Shown here one piece after another: positions 7,581 to 16,256 of a stretch of 64,000 bases of DNA. Source of the DNA: Luteimonas sp. MC1750 (GTDB taxonomy: Bacteria > Pseudomonadota > Gammaproteobacteria > Xanthomonadales > Xanthomonadaceae); assembly GCF_016615955.1 (NCBI RefSeq), contig NZ_CP067113.1, positions 62,001-126,000 on the forward strand, written 5' to 3'. The position numbers and the translations under genes were made by a program. The first letter of the stretch is position 1; each line of letters opens with the position of its first letter. The notes under the pieces were generated by a model. That model ran no database searches. It was given only the letters and a program-made list of their open reading frames with translations, and was not told the DNA's origin.

Positions 7581-8750
7581 ATGAACGAAGCCCTCCCCGT
7601 CGTCCGCCTGCGCAATGCCTGGCGGTCCAGCCATCCGTGGATTTTCCAGAAGCTGGTCGAGAAGCCGAACCCGCGGCCGAAGCCCGGGACCATCGTCGAC
7701 GTGGCCGGCATCGACGGCGAGTGGATCGGCCGCGGCTTCTACAACGGCCACTCGCGGATCGCGGTGCGCATCCTCGAGACCGATCCGAACGTGCCGGTCG
7801 ACGCGGGCTGGTTCTCGCGCAAGATCGCCGACGCCGTGGCGCTGCGCCGCGACGTGCTGCGCCTGGACGATGTGAGCGACGCCTGGCGCGTGGTGCACAG
7901 CGAGGGCGACGGCCTGAGCGGCCTGGTGGTCGACCGCTACGCCGACCTGCTGGTGCTGGAATACTTCAGCGCCGGCATGTTCCGCCACCGCGAGTGGATC
8001 ATGGAGGCGCTGCGCGAGCAGTTCCCGGGCTGCCGCTTCCACGCCTTCGCCGACGAGCACGTGCAGAAGCAGGAAAGCTTCGACTTCCACGGCACGCCCG
8101 GCACCGAGCCCGCGATCATCACCGAGCACGGCATCCGCTTCCGTGCCGATCCGGCGGGCGCGCACAAGACCGGCTTCTTCGCCGACCAGCGCGAAAACCG
8201 CGAGTGGCTGAGCCGCCAGGTGGCGGGCAAGCGCGTGCTCGACCTGTGCTGCAACACCGGCGGCTTCGCGGTGTATTCGGCGGTGCGCGGCGCGGCGGAC
8301 GTGGTGGGCGTGGACATCGACGCCGACGTGATCGAACTCGCCAAGGGCAACGCCAAGCTCAACGGCGTGCGCCCGCGCTTCGTGCAGGCCGACATCTTCC
8401 CGTGGCTGCGCGACGCGTCGAACGCCGGCGAGCAGTACGACGTGGTGATCCTGGACCCGGCCAAGATGACCCGCGACCGCGAGCAGGTGATCCCGGCGCT
8501 GAAGAAGTACCTGGACATGAACAAGCTGGCCCTGTCGGTGGTGAAGCCGGGCGGGCTGCTGGCAACGTTCTCGTGCACCGGGCTTGTGGCCGAGGACCAG
8601 TTCCTCGACATGCTGCGGCGCGCGGCGTTCTTCTCCAACCGCACGGTGCAGGTGCTGAAGGTGTCGGGTGCGGGGCCGGACCATCCGTTCATGGCGCATG
8701 CGCAGGAATCGCGCTACCTGAAGGCGGTGTTCTGCCGGGTGCTGGACTGA
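7581..8750 (+). CDS. rlmI: 23S rRNA (cytosine-5) methyltransferase, RlmI-like
   Basis: A 389-residue protein. An N-terminal PUA-like RNA-binding domain (about 1-90, including LRNAWRSSHPWIFQ) precedes a Rossmann methyltransferase. SAM motif I is VLDLCCNTGGFAVYSA near residue 219, the acidic motif is GVDIDADVI, and the catalytic region is LDPAKM with SCTGLV further on. E. coli RlmI modifies C1962 of 23S rRNA; the length and the KTGFFADQRENR segment fit that family. Here the usual DPP is DPA, so the exact target is less certain. The gene is divergent from the rhomboid gene. Confidence 0.8.
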   Translation: MNEALPVVRLRNAWRSSHPWIFQKLVEKPNPRPKPGTIVDVAGIDGEWIGRGFYNGHSRIAVRILETDPNVPVDAGWFSRKIADAVALRRDVLRLDDVSDAWRVVHSEGDGLSGLVVDRYADLLVLEYFSAGMFRHREWIMEALREQFPGCRFHAFADEHVQKQESFDFHGTPGTEPAIITEHGIRFRADPAGAHKTGFFADQRENREWLSRQVAGKRVLDLCCNTGGFAVYSAVRGAADVVGVDIDADVIELAKGNAKLNGVRPRFVQADIFPWLRDASNAGEQYDVVILDPAKMTRDREQVIPALKKYLDMNKLALSVVKPGGLLATFSCTGLVAEDQFLDMLRRAAFFSNRTVQVLKVSGAGPDHPFMAHAQESRYLKAVFCRVLD

Positions 8751-8803
8751 CGCGGCAGTTCCCGACGGTTTCAGGCTTCCGGGGTTTCCCGGCTCTCCCG
8801 CGT

Positions 8804-8875
8804 CTGTAGGAGCGGCTACAGCCGCGATCGGGTCTGCCGGATGCCTCCAATCGCGGCTGTAGCCGCTCCTACAGG
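8804..8875. repeat. Pair of inverted short palindromic repeats (REP type)
   Basis: Two copies of the TGTAGGAGCGGCTACAGCC element in opposite orientation (about 8804-8829 and 8850-8875), separated by about 20 bases. Together they could fold into one long hairpin. They lie 54 bases after the rlmI stop and may also act as a transcript end. The arrangement matches REP doublets. Confidence 0.85.
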
Positions 8876-9029
8876 GGCTGCGGCTCGCGGTTTGCACAGG
8901 GTTTGTACAGGCTAAAGGTTGATCAGGGGCTAACCGGTCACTCCCTAGCGTGAGGCGTGCCGCGTCAGGCCACGGATCCGTGGCACGGGACGCGGACATC
9001 CCTCCCTTGTCACCGCTCCGGAGCCTCCC

Positions 9030-9812
9030 ATGCGTACCTGGCTGATCCTTCCTCTCACCGCCCTCGTTGCCACCTCCGCGCACGCCGCGGGTCCCGAGGC
9101 CGGCCGCTGGTCGATGTCCCTCGTGGGCGGCGTCGACGTGCCCGTGAATGGCGACGTCCACGATGGCGCCATCGCCAACGTGCCCGACCTCGGCCCGCTC
9201 AATCCCGACCTGGCCGGCGTCGACGCCGAACTGCGCATCGGCGCGCGCGGGCACGACCGCATCTACGACACGGCCGGCACCGTCGGCATCGAGTTCGCCT
9301 ACGCCCCCAGCGATCGCACCGAATTCTTCGGCCAGGTCCGGCGCACCGAGGCCGATGACGGCATGGTGCAGGTGGGCGGCGCCTACGTGCCGGCACTCGA
9401 CGTCGAGCTGCCGGTCTACGGCACGTTCGAGGACTATTCCGCGCTGTCGGCCGAGGTCGGCTACCGCCTGTACTTCGGCACCCCCGGCACGGCGCGTCCC
9501 TTCGTGGGTGCGCGGGTCGGTGCGACCCGCGTCGACGAGATCCGCGCCACGTTCGAGATCCCCGACGCCGGCATCATCATCCCCGACGCGCCGTTCTACG
9601 ACTCGGGCTGGGTGGCAAGCGGCGGCCTGGACGTGGGCGTGATCGTGCCGATCGGCGAGACCTTCAGCATGACCCTGGCCAGCGGCGTGCGCTACACCGC
9701 TGACCTGAAGGACGACGACAGCGCGATCGGTGGCCTGGGCCTGGCCACCATCAACGACACGGGCAGCCGCTTCTCGGTGCCGGTGACGCTTTCGGCGCGA
9801 TGGGATTTCTGA
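9030..9812 (+). CDS. Outer-membrane beta-barrel protein
   Basis: A 260-residue protein with a signal peptide (cleavage after about SAHA, residue 19). It has many alternating beta strands (WSMSLVGGVDVPV, VGIEFAYAP, ALSAEVGYRLYF, FVGARVGATRV), and its C-terminus, SVPVTLSARWDF, ends in Phe, as required by the BAM insertion machinery. This is the pattern of eight- to ten-strand porin-like proteins of the OmpA/OmpW beta-barrel type. No OmpA peptidoglycan domain follows. Specific role unknown. Confidence 0.8.
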   Translation: MRTWLILPLTALVATSAHAAGPEAGRWSMSLVGGVDVPVNGDVHDGAIANVPDLGPLNPDLAGVDAELRIGARGHDRIYDTAGTVGIEFAYAPSDRTEFFGQVRRTEADDGMVQVGGAYVPALDVELPVYGTFEDYSALSAEVGYRLYFGTPGTARPFVGARVGATRVDEIRATFEIPDAGIIIPDAPFYDSGWVASGGLDVGVIVPIGETFSMTLASGVRYTADLKDDDSAIGGLGLATINDTGSRFSVPVTLSARWDF

Positions 9813-9910
9813 TCGCGCCCGCGTGCCTGCCGGCCGGGTGACAGTCGGCGGGCACGTGTCTTTTTCCAGCGGTCGCAGAGGCTGCGATCGCCGCGGCTTA
9901 CACTGGCCGC

Positions 9911-11488
9911 ATGAACGTCGAACTGGTGTTGATGCTGGTCCTGGCCGTGGCGATCGCCGCCATCGTCATGCTGCTGGTGCAGCTGCGCCGCAACCCGCTG
10001 GCCGCCGAGCTGCGCGCCGAGCGCGAGGCCAATCGCGGTGCGGTGGAGGCCGCCGGGCGGCTGCAGGGCCAGCTGGGTGCGGTCACCGCCGAGCTCGAGG
10101 CCGCACGCGGCCGCCATGAGCGCGACGCCGCGGCGCTGGCCGACATCCGCGGCGAACTGGAAGCCGCACGCGCGCAGGCGGGACTGGCCGAACGCAGCCT
10201 GGCCGAACGCAGCGAAGCGCTGGCCTCGGCGCTGCGCCGCGCCGAAGCGTCCGAAAGCACCTGCGGCGAACTGCGCGAGCACTATCAGCGCTCCGAGCGC
10301 AGCTGCGCCGAACTCACCGCCAATCTCGAGCATTCGCACCGCGCGCGCGCCGAGATGCAGGCCTTCATCGACGAGGCGCGGTCACGCCTGTCGTCGGATT
10401 TCGCGGCGCTGGCCGGCAGGGTCTTCGACGAACGCGGCAAGCAGTTCGAAGCCAGCGTGCGCGCGGCCAGTGCGCAGGGCCGCACCGACATCGAGGGCCT
10501 GCTCAAGCCATTCCAGGACCGGCTGGGCGAGTTCCGCACCCGCATCGACACGCTCTACAGCGACGAGGCCAGGGAGCGCTCGGCGCTGTTCGGCGCGGTG
10601 ACCGAGCTCAAGACCCTCAACCAGGACATGGCCGGCCACACCGCGGCACTGACCCGCGCGCTGAAGGGCAGCAGCAAGGTGCGCGGCGACTGGGGCGAAC
10701 TGATCCTGGAAAGCGTGCTGCGCGGCAGCGGGCTGGAGGAGGGCGTGCACTTCGAACGCCAGGCCGCCGCGCGCGACGACGAAGGCCGCGCGCTGCGACC
10801 GGACGTGGTGGTGTTCCTGCCCGACGAGCGCAGCGTGGTGGTCGACAGCAAGGTCAACCTGGTGGCCTGGCAGGAGGCCATGAACGCGAGCGACGAGCCC
10901 GAGCTGCATGCGGTCGCGCTGCGCCGCCATTGCGACGGGCTGCGGCGCCACGTGAAGGACCTCGCAGACCGTTCCTATCCGGCGGCGATCGGTCCCGACG
11001 CGCTCGACGTGACCATCGCCTTCGTGCCGATCGAGGGCGCGCTGTCGGCGGCGCTGGGCTCGGACCCGACGCTGCAGACCTTCGCCTTCGAGAACAAGGT
11101 GGTGTTCGCCTCGCCGAACACGCTGATGGCGCTGCTGCGCGTGGTCGACCGGCTGTGGACGCGCGACCGCATCCACCGCCAGGCGCTGCAGATCGGCGAG
11201 ACCGGCGGGCTGCTGCTGGACGCGCTGCAGGGCTTCCTGGAGGACTTCGAACAGGTGGGCACGCGGCTGGACGCGGTGCAGAAGTCGTACGGCAACGCCA
11301 AGCGCCGGCTGGACGAGTCCAACCGCAGCGTGCTGGCACGCGCGCGCCGGCTGACCGAACTGGGCGTGCGCGGCAAGAAGGCGCTGCGCGAGGAGCTGAA
11401 GCCGGATGCCGCCGGGCTGGCGCTGACCGCGACCGGGGACGGCTTCGACGAGCCCGCCGAAGCCGAAAGCACCGACGAACCCCTGTAG
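9911..11488 (+). CDS. rmuC: DNA recombination protein RmuC
   Basis: A 525-residue protein. An N-terminal membrane anchor (about 3-26) is followed by a long coiled coil (about 35-180) with repeated Ala/Glu/Arg heptads, then the RmuC nuclease-like domain: GDWGELILESVLRGSGL near 258, RPDVVVFLP and VVDSKVNL near 300. RmuC limits inversions and rearrangements at short inverted repeats. Its stop codon TAG is part of a REP element (CCTGTAGGAGC), so the last codons come from the repeat. It is upstream of, but separate from, the mla cluster. Confidence 0.93.
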   Translation: MNVELVLMLVLAVAIAAIVMLLVQLRRNPLAAELRAEREANRGAVEAAGRLQGQLGAVTAELEAARGRHERDAAALADIRGELEAARAQAGLAERSLAERSEALASALRRAEASESTCGELREHYQRSERSCAELTANLEHSHRARAEMQAFIDEARSRLSSDFAALAGRVFDERGKQFEASVRAASAQGRTDIEGLLKPFQDRLGEFRTRIDTLYSDEARERSALFGAVTELKTLNQDMAGHTAALTRALKGSSKVRGDWGELILESVLRGSGLEEGVHFERQAAARDDEGRALRPDVVVFLPDERSVVVDSKVNLVAWQEAMNASDEPELHAVALRRHCDGLRRHVKDLADRSYPAAIGPDALDVTIAFVPIEGALSAALGSDPTLQTFAFENKVVFASPNTLMALLRVVDRLWTRDRIHRQALQIGETGGLLLDALQGFLEDFEQVGTRLDAVQKSYGNAKRRLDESNRSVLARARRLTELGVRGKKALREELKPDAAGLALTATGDGFDEPAEAESTDEPL

Positions 11489-11607
11489 GAGCGGCTACAG
11501 CCGCGATTCGGCCTGGCGGTGCAACCCGCAATCGCCCCTGTAGGAGCGGCTACAGCCGCGATAGGACCTTGCGGTGGCGGTGATCGCGGCTGTAGCCGCT
11601 CCTACAG
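11483..11607. repeat. Three REP-type palindromic repeats after rmuC
   Basis: Two forward copies (starting about 11483 and 11537) and one reverse copy (about 11582-11607) of the CTGTAGGAGCGGCTACAGC element. The first overlaps the rmuC stop codon at 11486-11488. The inverted second and third copies can form a hairpin in the gap between convergent rmuC and mlaA, where a transcript end is expected. Confidence 0.85.
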
Positions 11608-11673
11608 AGTGGGATCGCGGGCGGGGGGCGCGATCGCCAGGCCGCGTCGCGGCTGCGGCCGATCCAACAGGAA

Positions 11674-12825
11674 TCAGGGCGGGCTGGAGCCCGGGATGAT
11701 CGGCATCACGTCGACGGGGACGGTGGGGTTGGTCTCGTCGTCGAGCAGGTAGTCGGGCAGGTCCTGCTGCTGGTCGCGGCGGATGCGGTCGCCGTGGATC
11801 TGGTAGTTGCGGCGCTGCATCCAGGCGTCGCGCACCAGGGCGTATTCGTCGGCGGCGCCTTCGCGCAGGCGGTCGACCGCGAACAGCTGGGTGCGCAGGT
11901 CGACCAGCTGCAGGCCCTGCAGGCCGATGCGCACCGTGTCGTCGTTGATCTGCCGGGTGGGCGAGACCTGGCCGTCGCCCACCAGGCCGAAGACATCGCG
12001 CACCGTGCGCGGCCCGAACAGGGGCAGCTCGACGAAGCGCGACTGCTCCCAGCCCCACACGCCCAGGGTCTGGCCGAAGTCCTCGCTGCGGTTGGGGATC
12101 TTCAGGTGGGTGGCGGGATCGAACAGGCCGGCCATGCCGATGGTGGCGTTGACCACGAACCGGCCCAGCGACTGCCCGGCCTGCTTCGGCTTGCCCTGCA
12201 GCAGCGCGTTCAGCGCGCTGACCGGCTGGCCGAGGTTGGAGAAGAAGTTGCCCACGCCCAGGCGCAGCGGGCGCGGCACCACCTTCACGTAGGCGCGCGC
12301 CAGCGGCTCGGCGACGGCGCGGTCGATCGCCATGTTGAAGCCGTGGACGCGGCGGTTCCAGTTCTCCCAGGGGTCATGCCCGGGAGAGCCGACCGTCGCC
12401 GGTTCAGGCAGGGTCGGATCGGCGATGGGGTCGTAGACGTCGCCGCCGTAGATGGCGGCGAAGTCGAGCTCGGCCTGGGTGGCGGCCGACACGGGGCCCT
12501 GGGCGGCCGGCGCTCCGGAGCCATCGGCGGCCATCGGCGCGCCGCCCGGGTCTTCTTCAACGGCAAGCGCACCGTCGCCGGTCTGGTTCGTGGCCGCGTC
12601 GGGCGGAACGTCCACGGCTGCGGACGTCGCTGCATCCTGGCCATGGCCCGCAGCGTCGCCGGCCGTTGGCGCCGGCGCTTCGGTGGCTGCAACCGGCATC
12701 GCGCCCGACGGTGCGGGCGCGCGCGGCGCCGTGCCCGCGCAGCCGGCCAGCAGGGCGACGCCCAGGGCGAATACGGCCAGCCGCCGCGGAGTGGATGACG
12801 GGCTGTGCATGTGGTGTGCGTCCAT
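11674..12825 (-). CDS. mlaA: MlaA (VacJ) phospholipid-transport lipoprotein
   Basis: A 383-residue protein: a lipoprotein signal with lipobox LAGC, a long Ala/Pro/Asp-rich linker (about 30-140), then the MlaA domain. The domain begins at DPWENWNRRVHGFNMAIDR and continues with RNFFSNL-like (GNFFSNLGQPV), NATIGMAGLFDPAT, EDFGQTLGVWG and LPLFGPRTVRDVFG. MlaA sits in the outer membrane and removes mislocalised phospholipids from the outer leaflet. ATG at 12825 starts right after the mlaB stop; ATG at 12810 is an alternative. The linker is longer than in E. coli, where the protein has about 250 residues. Last gene of the mla cluster. Confidence 0.92.
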   Translation of the reverse strand: MDAHHMHSPSSTPRRLAVFALGVALLAGCAGTAPRAPAPSGAMPVAATEAPAPTAGDAAGHGQDAATSAAVDVPPDAATNQTGDGALAVEEDPGGAPMAADGSGAPAAQGPVSAATQAELDFAAIYGGDVYDPIADPTLPEPATVGSPGHDPWENWNRRVHGFNMAIDRAVAEPLARAYVKVVPRPLRLGVGNFFSNLGQPVSALNALLQGKPKQAGQSLGRFVVNATIGMAGLFDPATHLKIPNRSEDFGQTLGVWGWEQSRFVELPLFGPRTVRDVFGLVGDGQVSPTRQINDDTVRIGLQGLQLVDLRTQLFAVDRLREGAADEYALVRDAWMQRRNYQIHGDRIRRDQQQDLPDYLLDDETNPTVPVDVMPIIPGSSPP

Positions 12826-12826
12826 G

Positions 12827-13120
12827 TCAGGCGCCGAAGCCCAGCGCCGCGTCCAGGCGGTAGGCGGCGCGCAGGTCGGCGAGGCCGGGGGGGGTGCCGA
12901 CGACCTCGATGCCCGCGCTGCCGGCGGCGTCGGCGAGTGCCGACAGCAGCGCCAGGCCGGCGCTGTCCAGTCGGGTCACGCCGGCGATGTCGATGCGGCG
13001 CGCGCCCGCGCACTGCGGGCGTGCGCTGCGCCACAGCGCGGGAACGGTGTCGCCGGTGGCGGCGCCGCTGACGCGCAGCGCGTCGCCGTCCCGGCTTATG
13101 GCGGCGTCAGGTGCCGGCAT
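12827..13120 (-). CDS. mlaB: MlaB-type STAS domain protein
   Basis: A 97-residue STAS-domain protein: a beta strand (ALRVSGAATG), a helix, RRIDIAGVTRLDSAGLALLSAL with the conserved D-S in the loop, then a VVGTPPGLADLR helix. MlaB binds the MlaF ATPase and is needed for activity of the inner-membrane MlaFEDB complex. The start at 13120 overlaps the mlaC 3' end by 14 bases, so it is translationally coupled. mlaA begins one base after its stop. Confidence 0.85.
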   Translation of the reverse strand: MPAPDAAISRDGDALRVSGAATGDTVPALWRSARPQCAGARRIDIAGVTRLDSAGLALLSALADAAGSAGIEVVGTPPGLADLRAAYRLDAALGFGA

Positions 13121-13784
13121 CGGCCTGGATCCGCCCGGCGCGCAGGTCGGCGGCGACGTCGCGGATCGGCTTGCGCGACAGCGGCGTGTCGAACTGCTGG
13201 CGGAAGGTCTGCACGAACGAGACACCCTCGACCATCACGTCGAACACGCGCCAGCCGTCGGCGGTCTGCCGCATCAGGTAGTCGACCGGGATCGGCTCGC
13301 CGCCCTGGCGCAGCATCTCGCTGGACACCTTGACGCCGAGGCCGCGCGGCAGCGGGGTTTCCGCCTTCACGCGCACCCGCAGGCGGGTGTTGAAGTCGAG
13401 CAGCGAGCTGCCGTAGCGGCGCATCAGGCTGTCGGCGAGCGCATCGGCGAACACCTTGACCTCGGCATCGTCGGCGCCGCGGCCGTGGCGCCCGAGCACC
13501 TGGCGGGCCGAGTACTCGCGGTCGAACATCTGGTCGAACTCGCCGGCGATGAAGGCCTGCAGCTTGCCGCGGTCGGCGGTGAACTCGGCGCGGCGCGATT
13601 CCAGCGTGGTGAGGATGCGCTGGCTGTTGTCGAGCACGAGCTTGCTCGGCGAGCCCTGCGTGGTGGCGGCGGCGGTGGCGGGCTTGGCCGCGGCGGCGGG
13701 CCCGGCCTGGGCGTGCGCGGACAGCGGCAGCGCGGCAAGCACCGCCGAGGCCAGCACGAGGGGAATCAGGGGACGAAACGTCAT
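13107..13784 (-). CDS. mlaC: MlaC periplasmic phospholipid-binding protein
   Basis: A 225-residue protein with a signal peptide (cleavage after SAHA, about residue 24). The MlaC/Ttg2D domain follows: helices around residues 50-100, FDQMFDREYSARQVLG, FADALADSLMRRYGSSL, and beta strands ending with DGWRVFDVMVEGVSFVQTFRQQF. It ferries phospholipid between MlaA at the outer membrane and MlaD at the inner membrane. Its ATG overlaps the mlaD stop by four bases (ATGA, 13781-13784). Confidence 0.92.
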   Translation of the reverse strand: MTFRPLIPLVLASAVLAALPLSAHAQAGPAAAAKPATAAATTQGSPSKLVLDNSQRILTTLESRRAEFTADRGKLQAFIAGEFDQMFDREYSARQVLGRHGRGADDAEVKVFADALADSLMRRYGSSLLDFNTRLRVRVKAETPLPRGLGVKVSSEMLRQGGEPIPVDYLMRQTADGWRVFDVMVEGVSFVQTFRQQFDTPLSRKPIRDVAADLRAGRIQADAGT

Positions 13785-14302
13785 GGGGTGGGCTCCGTGG
13801 GGGGCGGGGTATCGGTTGCGGGGTCTGCGGGGCCATCCTCGCCACCGCCGCTGAACATGTACTTGCCGACCATCTGCATCAGGTCGACGGCGGGCTGGGT
13901 GTAGACCAGTTCCTCGCCGGGCTGGAACACCTCGAGGTCGCCGCCCGGCTGCAGGCCAACATAGCTTTCGCCAAGCAGTCCGCCGGTGAGGATCTGCGCC
14001 GAGGTGTCGATCGGGATCTCGTTGAAGCGGCTGTCGATCGCCAGGGTCACGATGGTGTCGAACTTGACCGGATCAAGGTCGATCGCCGACACGCTGCCGA
14101 TCGTCACGCCGCCGACCTTCACCGGCGCGTTGGGACGCAGCTGGCCGAGGTTGGTGAAGCGCGCGGTCAACTCGTAGCTGTCGCGGGCGAAGCCGAACTT
14201 GCCATTGGTCGAGGCCACCGCCAGCACCAGCACGGAGGCGAGCGCCAGCAGCAGGAACGCTCCGACGGCGAATTCGAGTCTGGGACCACGGGATGTGTTC
14301 AT
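13781..14302 (-). CDS. mlaD: MlaD MCE-domain protein
   Basis: A 173-residue protein with one N-terminal membrane helix (about 10-30) followed by an MCE domain: YELTARFTNLGQLRPNAPVKVGGVTIGSVSAI, then GLLGESYVGLQPGG and an acidic, Pro-rich tail. MlaD forms a hexameric lipid-binding ring on the MlaFE transporter. The start at 14302 (MNTSRGP) is preferred over an upstream in-frame codon because that one lies inside the large intergenic hairpin. The gap to mlaE holds that hairpin. Confidence 0.92.
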   Translation of the reverse strand: MNTSRGPRLEFAVGAFLLLALASVLVLAVASTNGKFGFARDSYELTARFTNLGQLRPNAPVKVGGVTIGSVSAIDLDPVKFDTIVTLAIDSRFNEIPIDTSAQILTGGLLGESYVGLQPGGDLEVFQPGEELVYTQPAVDLMQMVGKYMFSGGGEDGPADPATDTPPPTEPTP

Positions 14303-14329
14303 GGGGACCTCGGGGGGCACGAAGGGCAA

Positions 14330-14458
14330 GAGCTTTTTTGCCACGGATTTACGCGGATAAGAGCGGATCTACACGGATAGAGCTTTTCAATAGGAACGCT
14401 TTGGACCTATCCGCGTGAATCCGTGTGCATCCGCGTAAATCCGTGGCAAAAATGCTCT
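14330..14458. repeat. Large inverted repeat between mlaE and mlaD
   Basis: Two arms of about 50 bases (14330-14379 and 14407-14458) are nearly complementary. Each outer end carries TTTTTGCCACGGATTTACG, and further inside come looser copies of an ACGCGGAT or ACACGGAT unit. The loop is about 27 bases. A single-sided relative of this sequence occurs at 43579-43636. It lies inside the mla cluster, so it could pause or trim the mlaF-mlaA transcript. Confidence 0.85.
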
Positions 14459-14466
14459 CCCGTCCA

Positions 14467-15216
14467 TCACCGGAACAGCAGCGCGGACAGGACGAAGTTG
14501 AACATCAGGACCAGCAGGGAGGCGTTGACGACCGCGCGGGTGGTGGCGACCGAGGTGCCTTCGATGGTCGGTTCGGCGTGGAAGCCGACGTAGGCCGCGA
14601 CCAGGGCCGCGGTGCCGCCGAAGATCGCCGACTTCAGGAAGGCGACCAGGAAGTCGTCGTGGAAATCGACCACGTCGCGCATGGTCTGCCAGAAGGTGCC
14701 GTTCTCCACGCCCAGGATCTGCACGGCCTCGAACCAGCTGGCCGAGAGCGCCAGGCTGACGAAGAACGCGGTCAGCAGCGGCACGCAGATCACCGCTGCC
14801 CAGAAGCGCGGCGCCACGGCCTTGGCCACCGGGTCGATCGCCATCAGGCCCAGGGCCTGGATCTGGTCGGTGGCGCGCATCAGCGCCAGCTCGGCGGCGA
14901 TCGAGGACCCAGCGCGGCCGATGAACAGCAGCGCGGTCAGCACCGGCGCCAGCTCGCGGTACAGGCCCAGCCCGATCAGCACGCTGACCTGGTTGGCGGC
15001 GCCGTAGGTCTCCAGCGCGCGATAGCCGAGCAGGGTCAGCGACAGGCCGACGAAGGCACCGCCCACGGCAATGATCGGCAGCGAACGTGCGCCGATCTTG
15101 TAGATCTCGCGCAGCAGCTCGGCGAAGAAGTCGGGCGTCGGCTTCGAGGCCCTGAACACCGACAGCGAGAACAGTCCGGCGCGGCCAAGCGAACGGGTGC
15201 TGGAGATGAAGGGCAT
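14467..15216 (-). CDS. mlaE: MlaE ABC transporter permease
   Basis: A 249-residue membrane protein with five or six helices and typical MlaE features: an amphipathic N-terminus, LPIIAVGGAFVGLSLTLLGY, the ELAPVLTALLFIGRAGSSIAAELALM coupling region, and TDQIQALGLMAIDP. With MlaF, MlaD and MlaB it makes the inner-membrane machine that moves phospholipids for outer-membrane asymmetry. The mlaF stop and the mlaE start share one base (15216). Confidence 0.93.
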   Translation of the reverse strand: MPFISSTRSLGRAGLFSLSVFRASKPTPDFFAELLREIYKIGARSLPIIAVGGAFVGLSLTLLGYRALETYGAANQVSVLIGLGLYRELAPVLTALLFIGRAGSSIAAELALMRATDQIQALGLMAIDPVAKAVAPRFWAAVICVPLLTAFFVSLALSASWFEAVQILGVENGTFWQTMRDVVDFHDDFLVAFLKSAIFGGTAALVAAYVGFHAEPTIEGTSVATTRAVVNASLLVLMFNFVLSALLFR

Positions 15217-16160
15217 CAGCGGGCCTCGGCGTCGGGATGCGGCGCAGGGGTGGCGCCAGTTGCGGCGTGCGCCACGCCCGGGGTCCCAACGGTGGCGCCG
15301 GCTGCGGGCGCCACAACGCGCGCAGGCTCGGCGGCTTCGGCACGCGCCAGCGCATCGCGCGCGCTGGGCTGGGCCGAGGCCGGGTCGAAGGCGATCGGAC
15401 CGTCGGGTTCGCCGCGCAGGAACTGGCGCAGCAGCGGGTCGTCGCTGGCTTCGAGCTCGGCCGGCGTGCCGGCGAAGACGATGCCGCGGTTGGCGGTCAC
15501 CAGCACCTGGTCGGCGATCGGCAGGGTCTCGCGCACGTGGTGGCTGACGATGATGCTGGTCATGCCCAGGGTGGCGTTGAGGCGCGCGATCAGCGACATG
15601 ATCACGCCCGACGCGATCGGGTCGAGGCCGGTGAGCGGCTCGTCATAGAGCATCAGCGGCGGGTCGAGCGCGATCGCGCGCGCCAGCGCCACGCGGCGCG
15701 CCATGCCGCCCGACAGCTCGCGCGGGTACAGGTCGACGGCGGTGCGCAGGCCAACGGCGTGCAGCTTCATCAACACCAGCTGCTCGATCACCGGCAGCGG
15801 AAGCCGGGTGTGCGCGCGCAGCGGCAGGGCCACGTTCTCGCCGGCGCTGAGGTCGGTCAGCAGGCCATTGCCCTGCAGCAGCACGCCGATGCTCTTGCGC
15901 AGCTCCAGCAGCTCGCGATGACGGCGCGGCACGGGCTGGCCAAACACTTCAACGCGTCCCGCGGCCGGGACCAGCTCGCCGGTCAGCGCCGCGAGCAGGG
16001 TCGACTTGCCGCTGCCGGACGGGCCGAGGATCGCGGTCACGCTGCCGCGCGGCACCTCCAGGTCGATGCCCGACAGGATCGTGCGCGCACCGCGATCCAG
16101 GCGCACGCCGGAGAGGCGGACGGCGGGGACGTGCGATGCGGGCTGCGCAGCGTGGGGCAT
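15216..16160 (-). CDS. mlaF: MlaF ABC transporter ATPase
   Basis: A 314-residue ATPase: Walker A GPSGSGKST (46-54), Q-loop LLQGNGL, signature LSGGM (149-153), Walker B LMLYDE (169-174), and the switch His in IIVSHHV. This is the ATP-driven subunit of the Mla phospholipid transporter. ATG at 16160 was chosen; the frame extends upstream only to a weaker GTG. A C-terminal Ala/Pro-rich extension of about 60 residues follows LRQFLRGE and is absent from the shorter E. coli protein. First gene of the cluster. Confidence 0.92.
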   Translation of the reverse strand: MPHAAQPASHVPAVRLSGVRLDRGARTILSGIDLEVPRGSVTAILGPSGSGKSTLLAALTGELVPAAGRVEVFGQPVPRRHRELLELRKSIGVLLQGNGLLTDLSAGENVALPLRAHTRLPLPVIEQLVLMKLHAVGLRTAVDLYPRELSGGMARRVALARAIALDPPLMLYDEPLTGLDPIASGVIMSLIARLNATLGMTSIIVSHHVRETLPIADQVLVTANRGIVFAGTPAELEASDDPLLRQFLRGEPDGPIAFDPASAQPSARDALARAEAAEPARVVAPAAGATVGTPGVAHAATGATPAPHPDAEAR

Positions 16161-16256
16161 GGGCCTGGACGGTAGCGGGGACAGAACCGCGGAAGCATCT
16201 CGCGTCACGGCTGAACGCGGGCGGAGCGGATCGCCCCATGATTATCGCGCATGTCC

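Noticed and set aside
8887..8930. Possible promoter (TTGCAC or TTGTAC) before the outer-membrane protein gene.
   Set aside because: No acceptable -10 hexamer at a suitable spacing was found.
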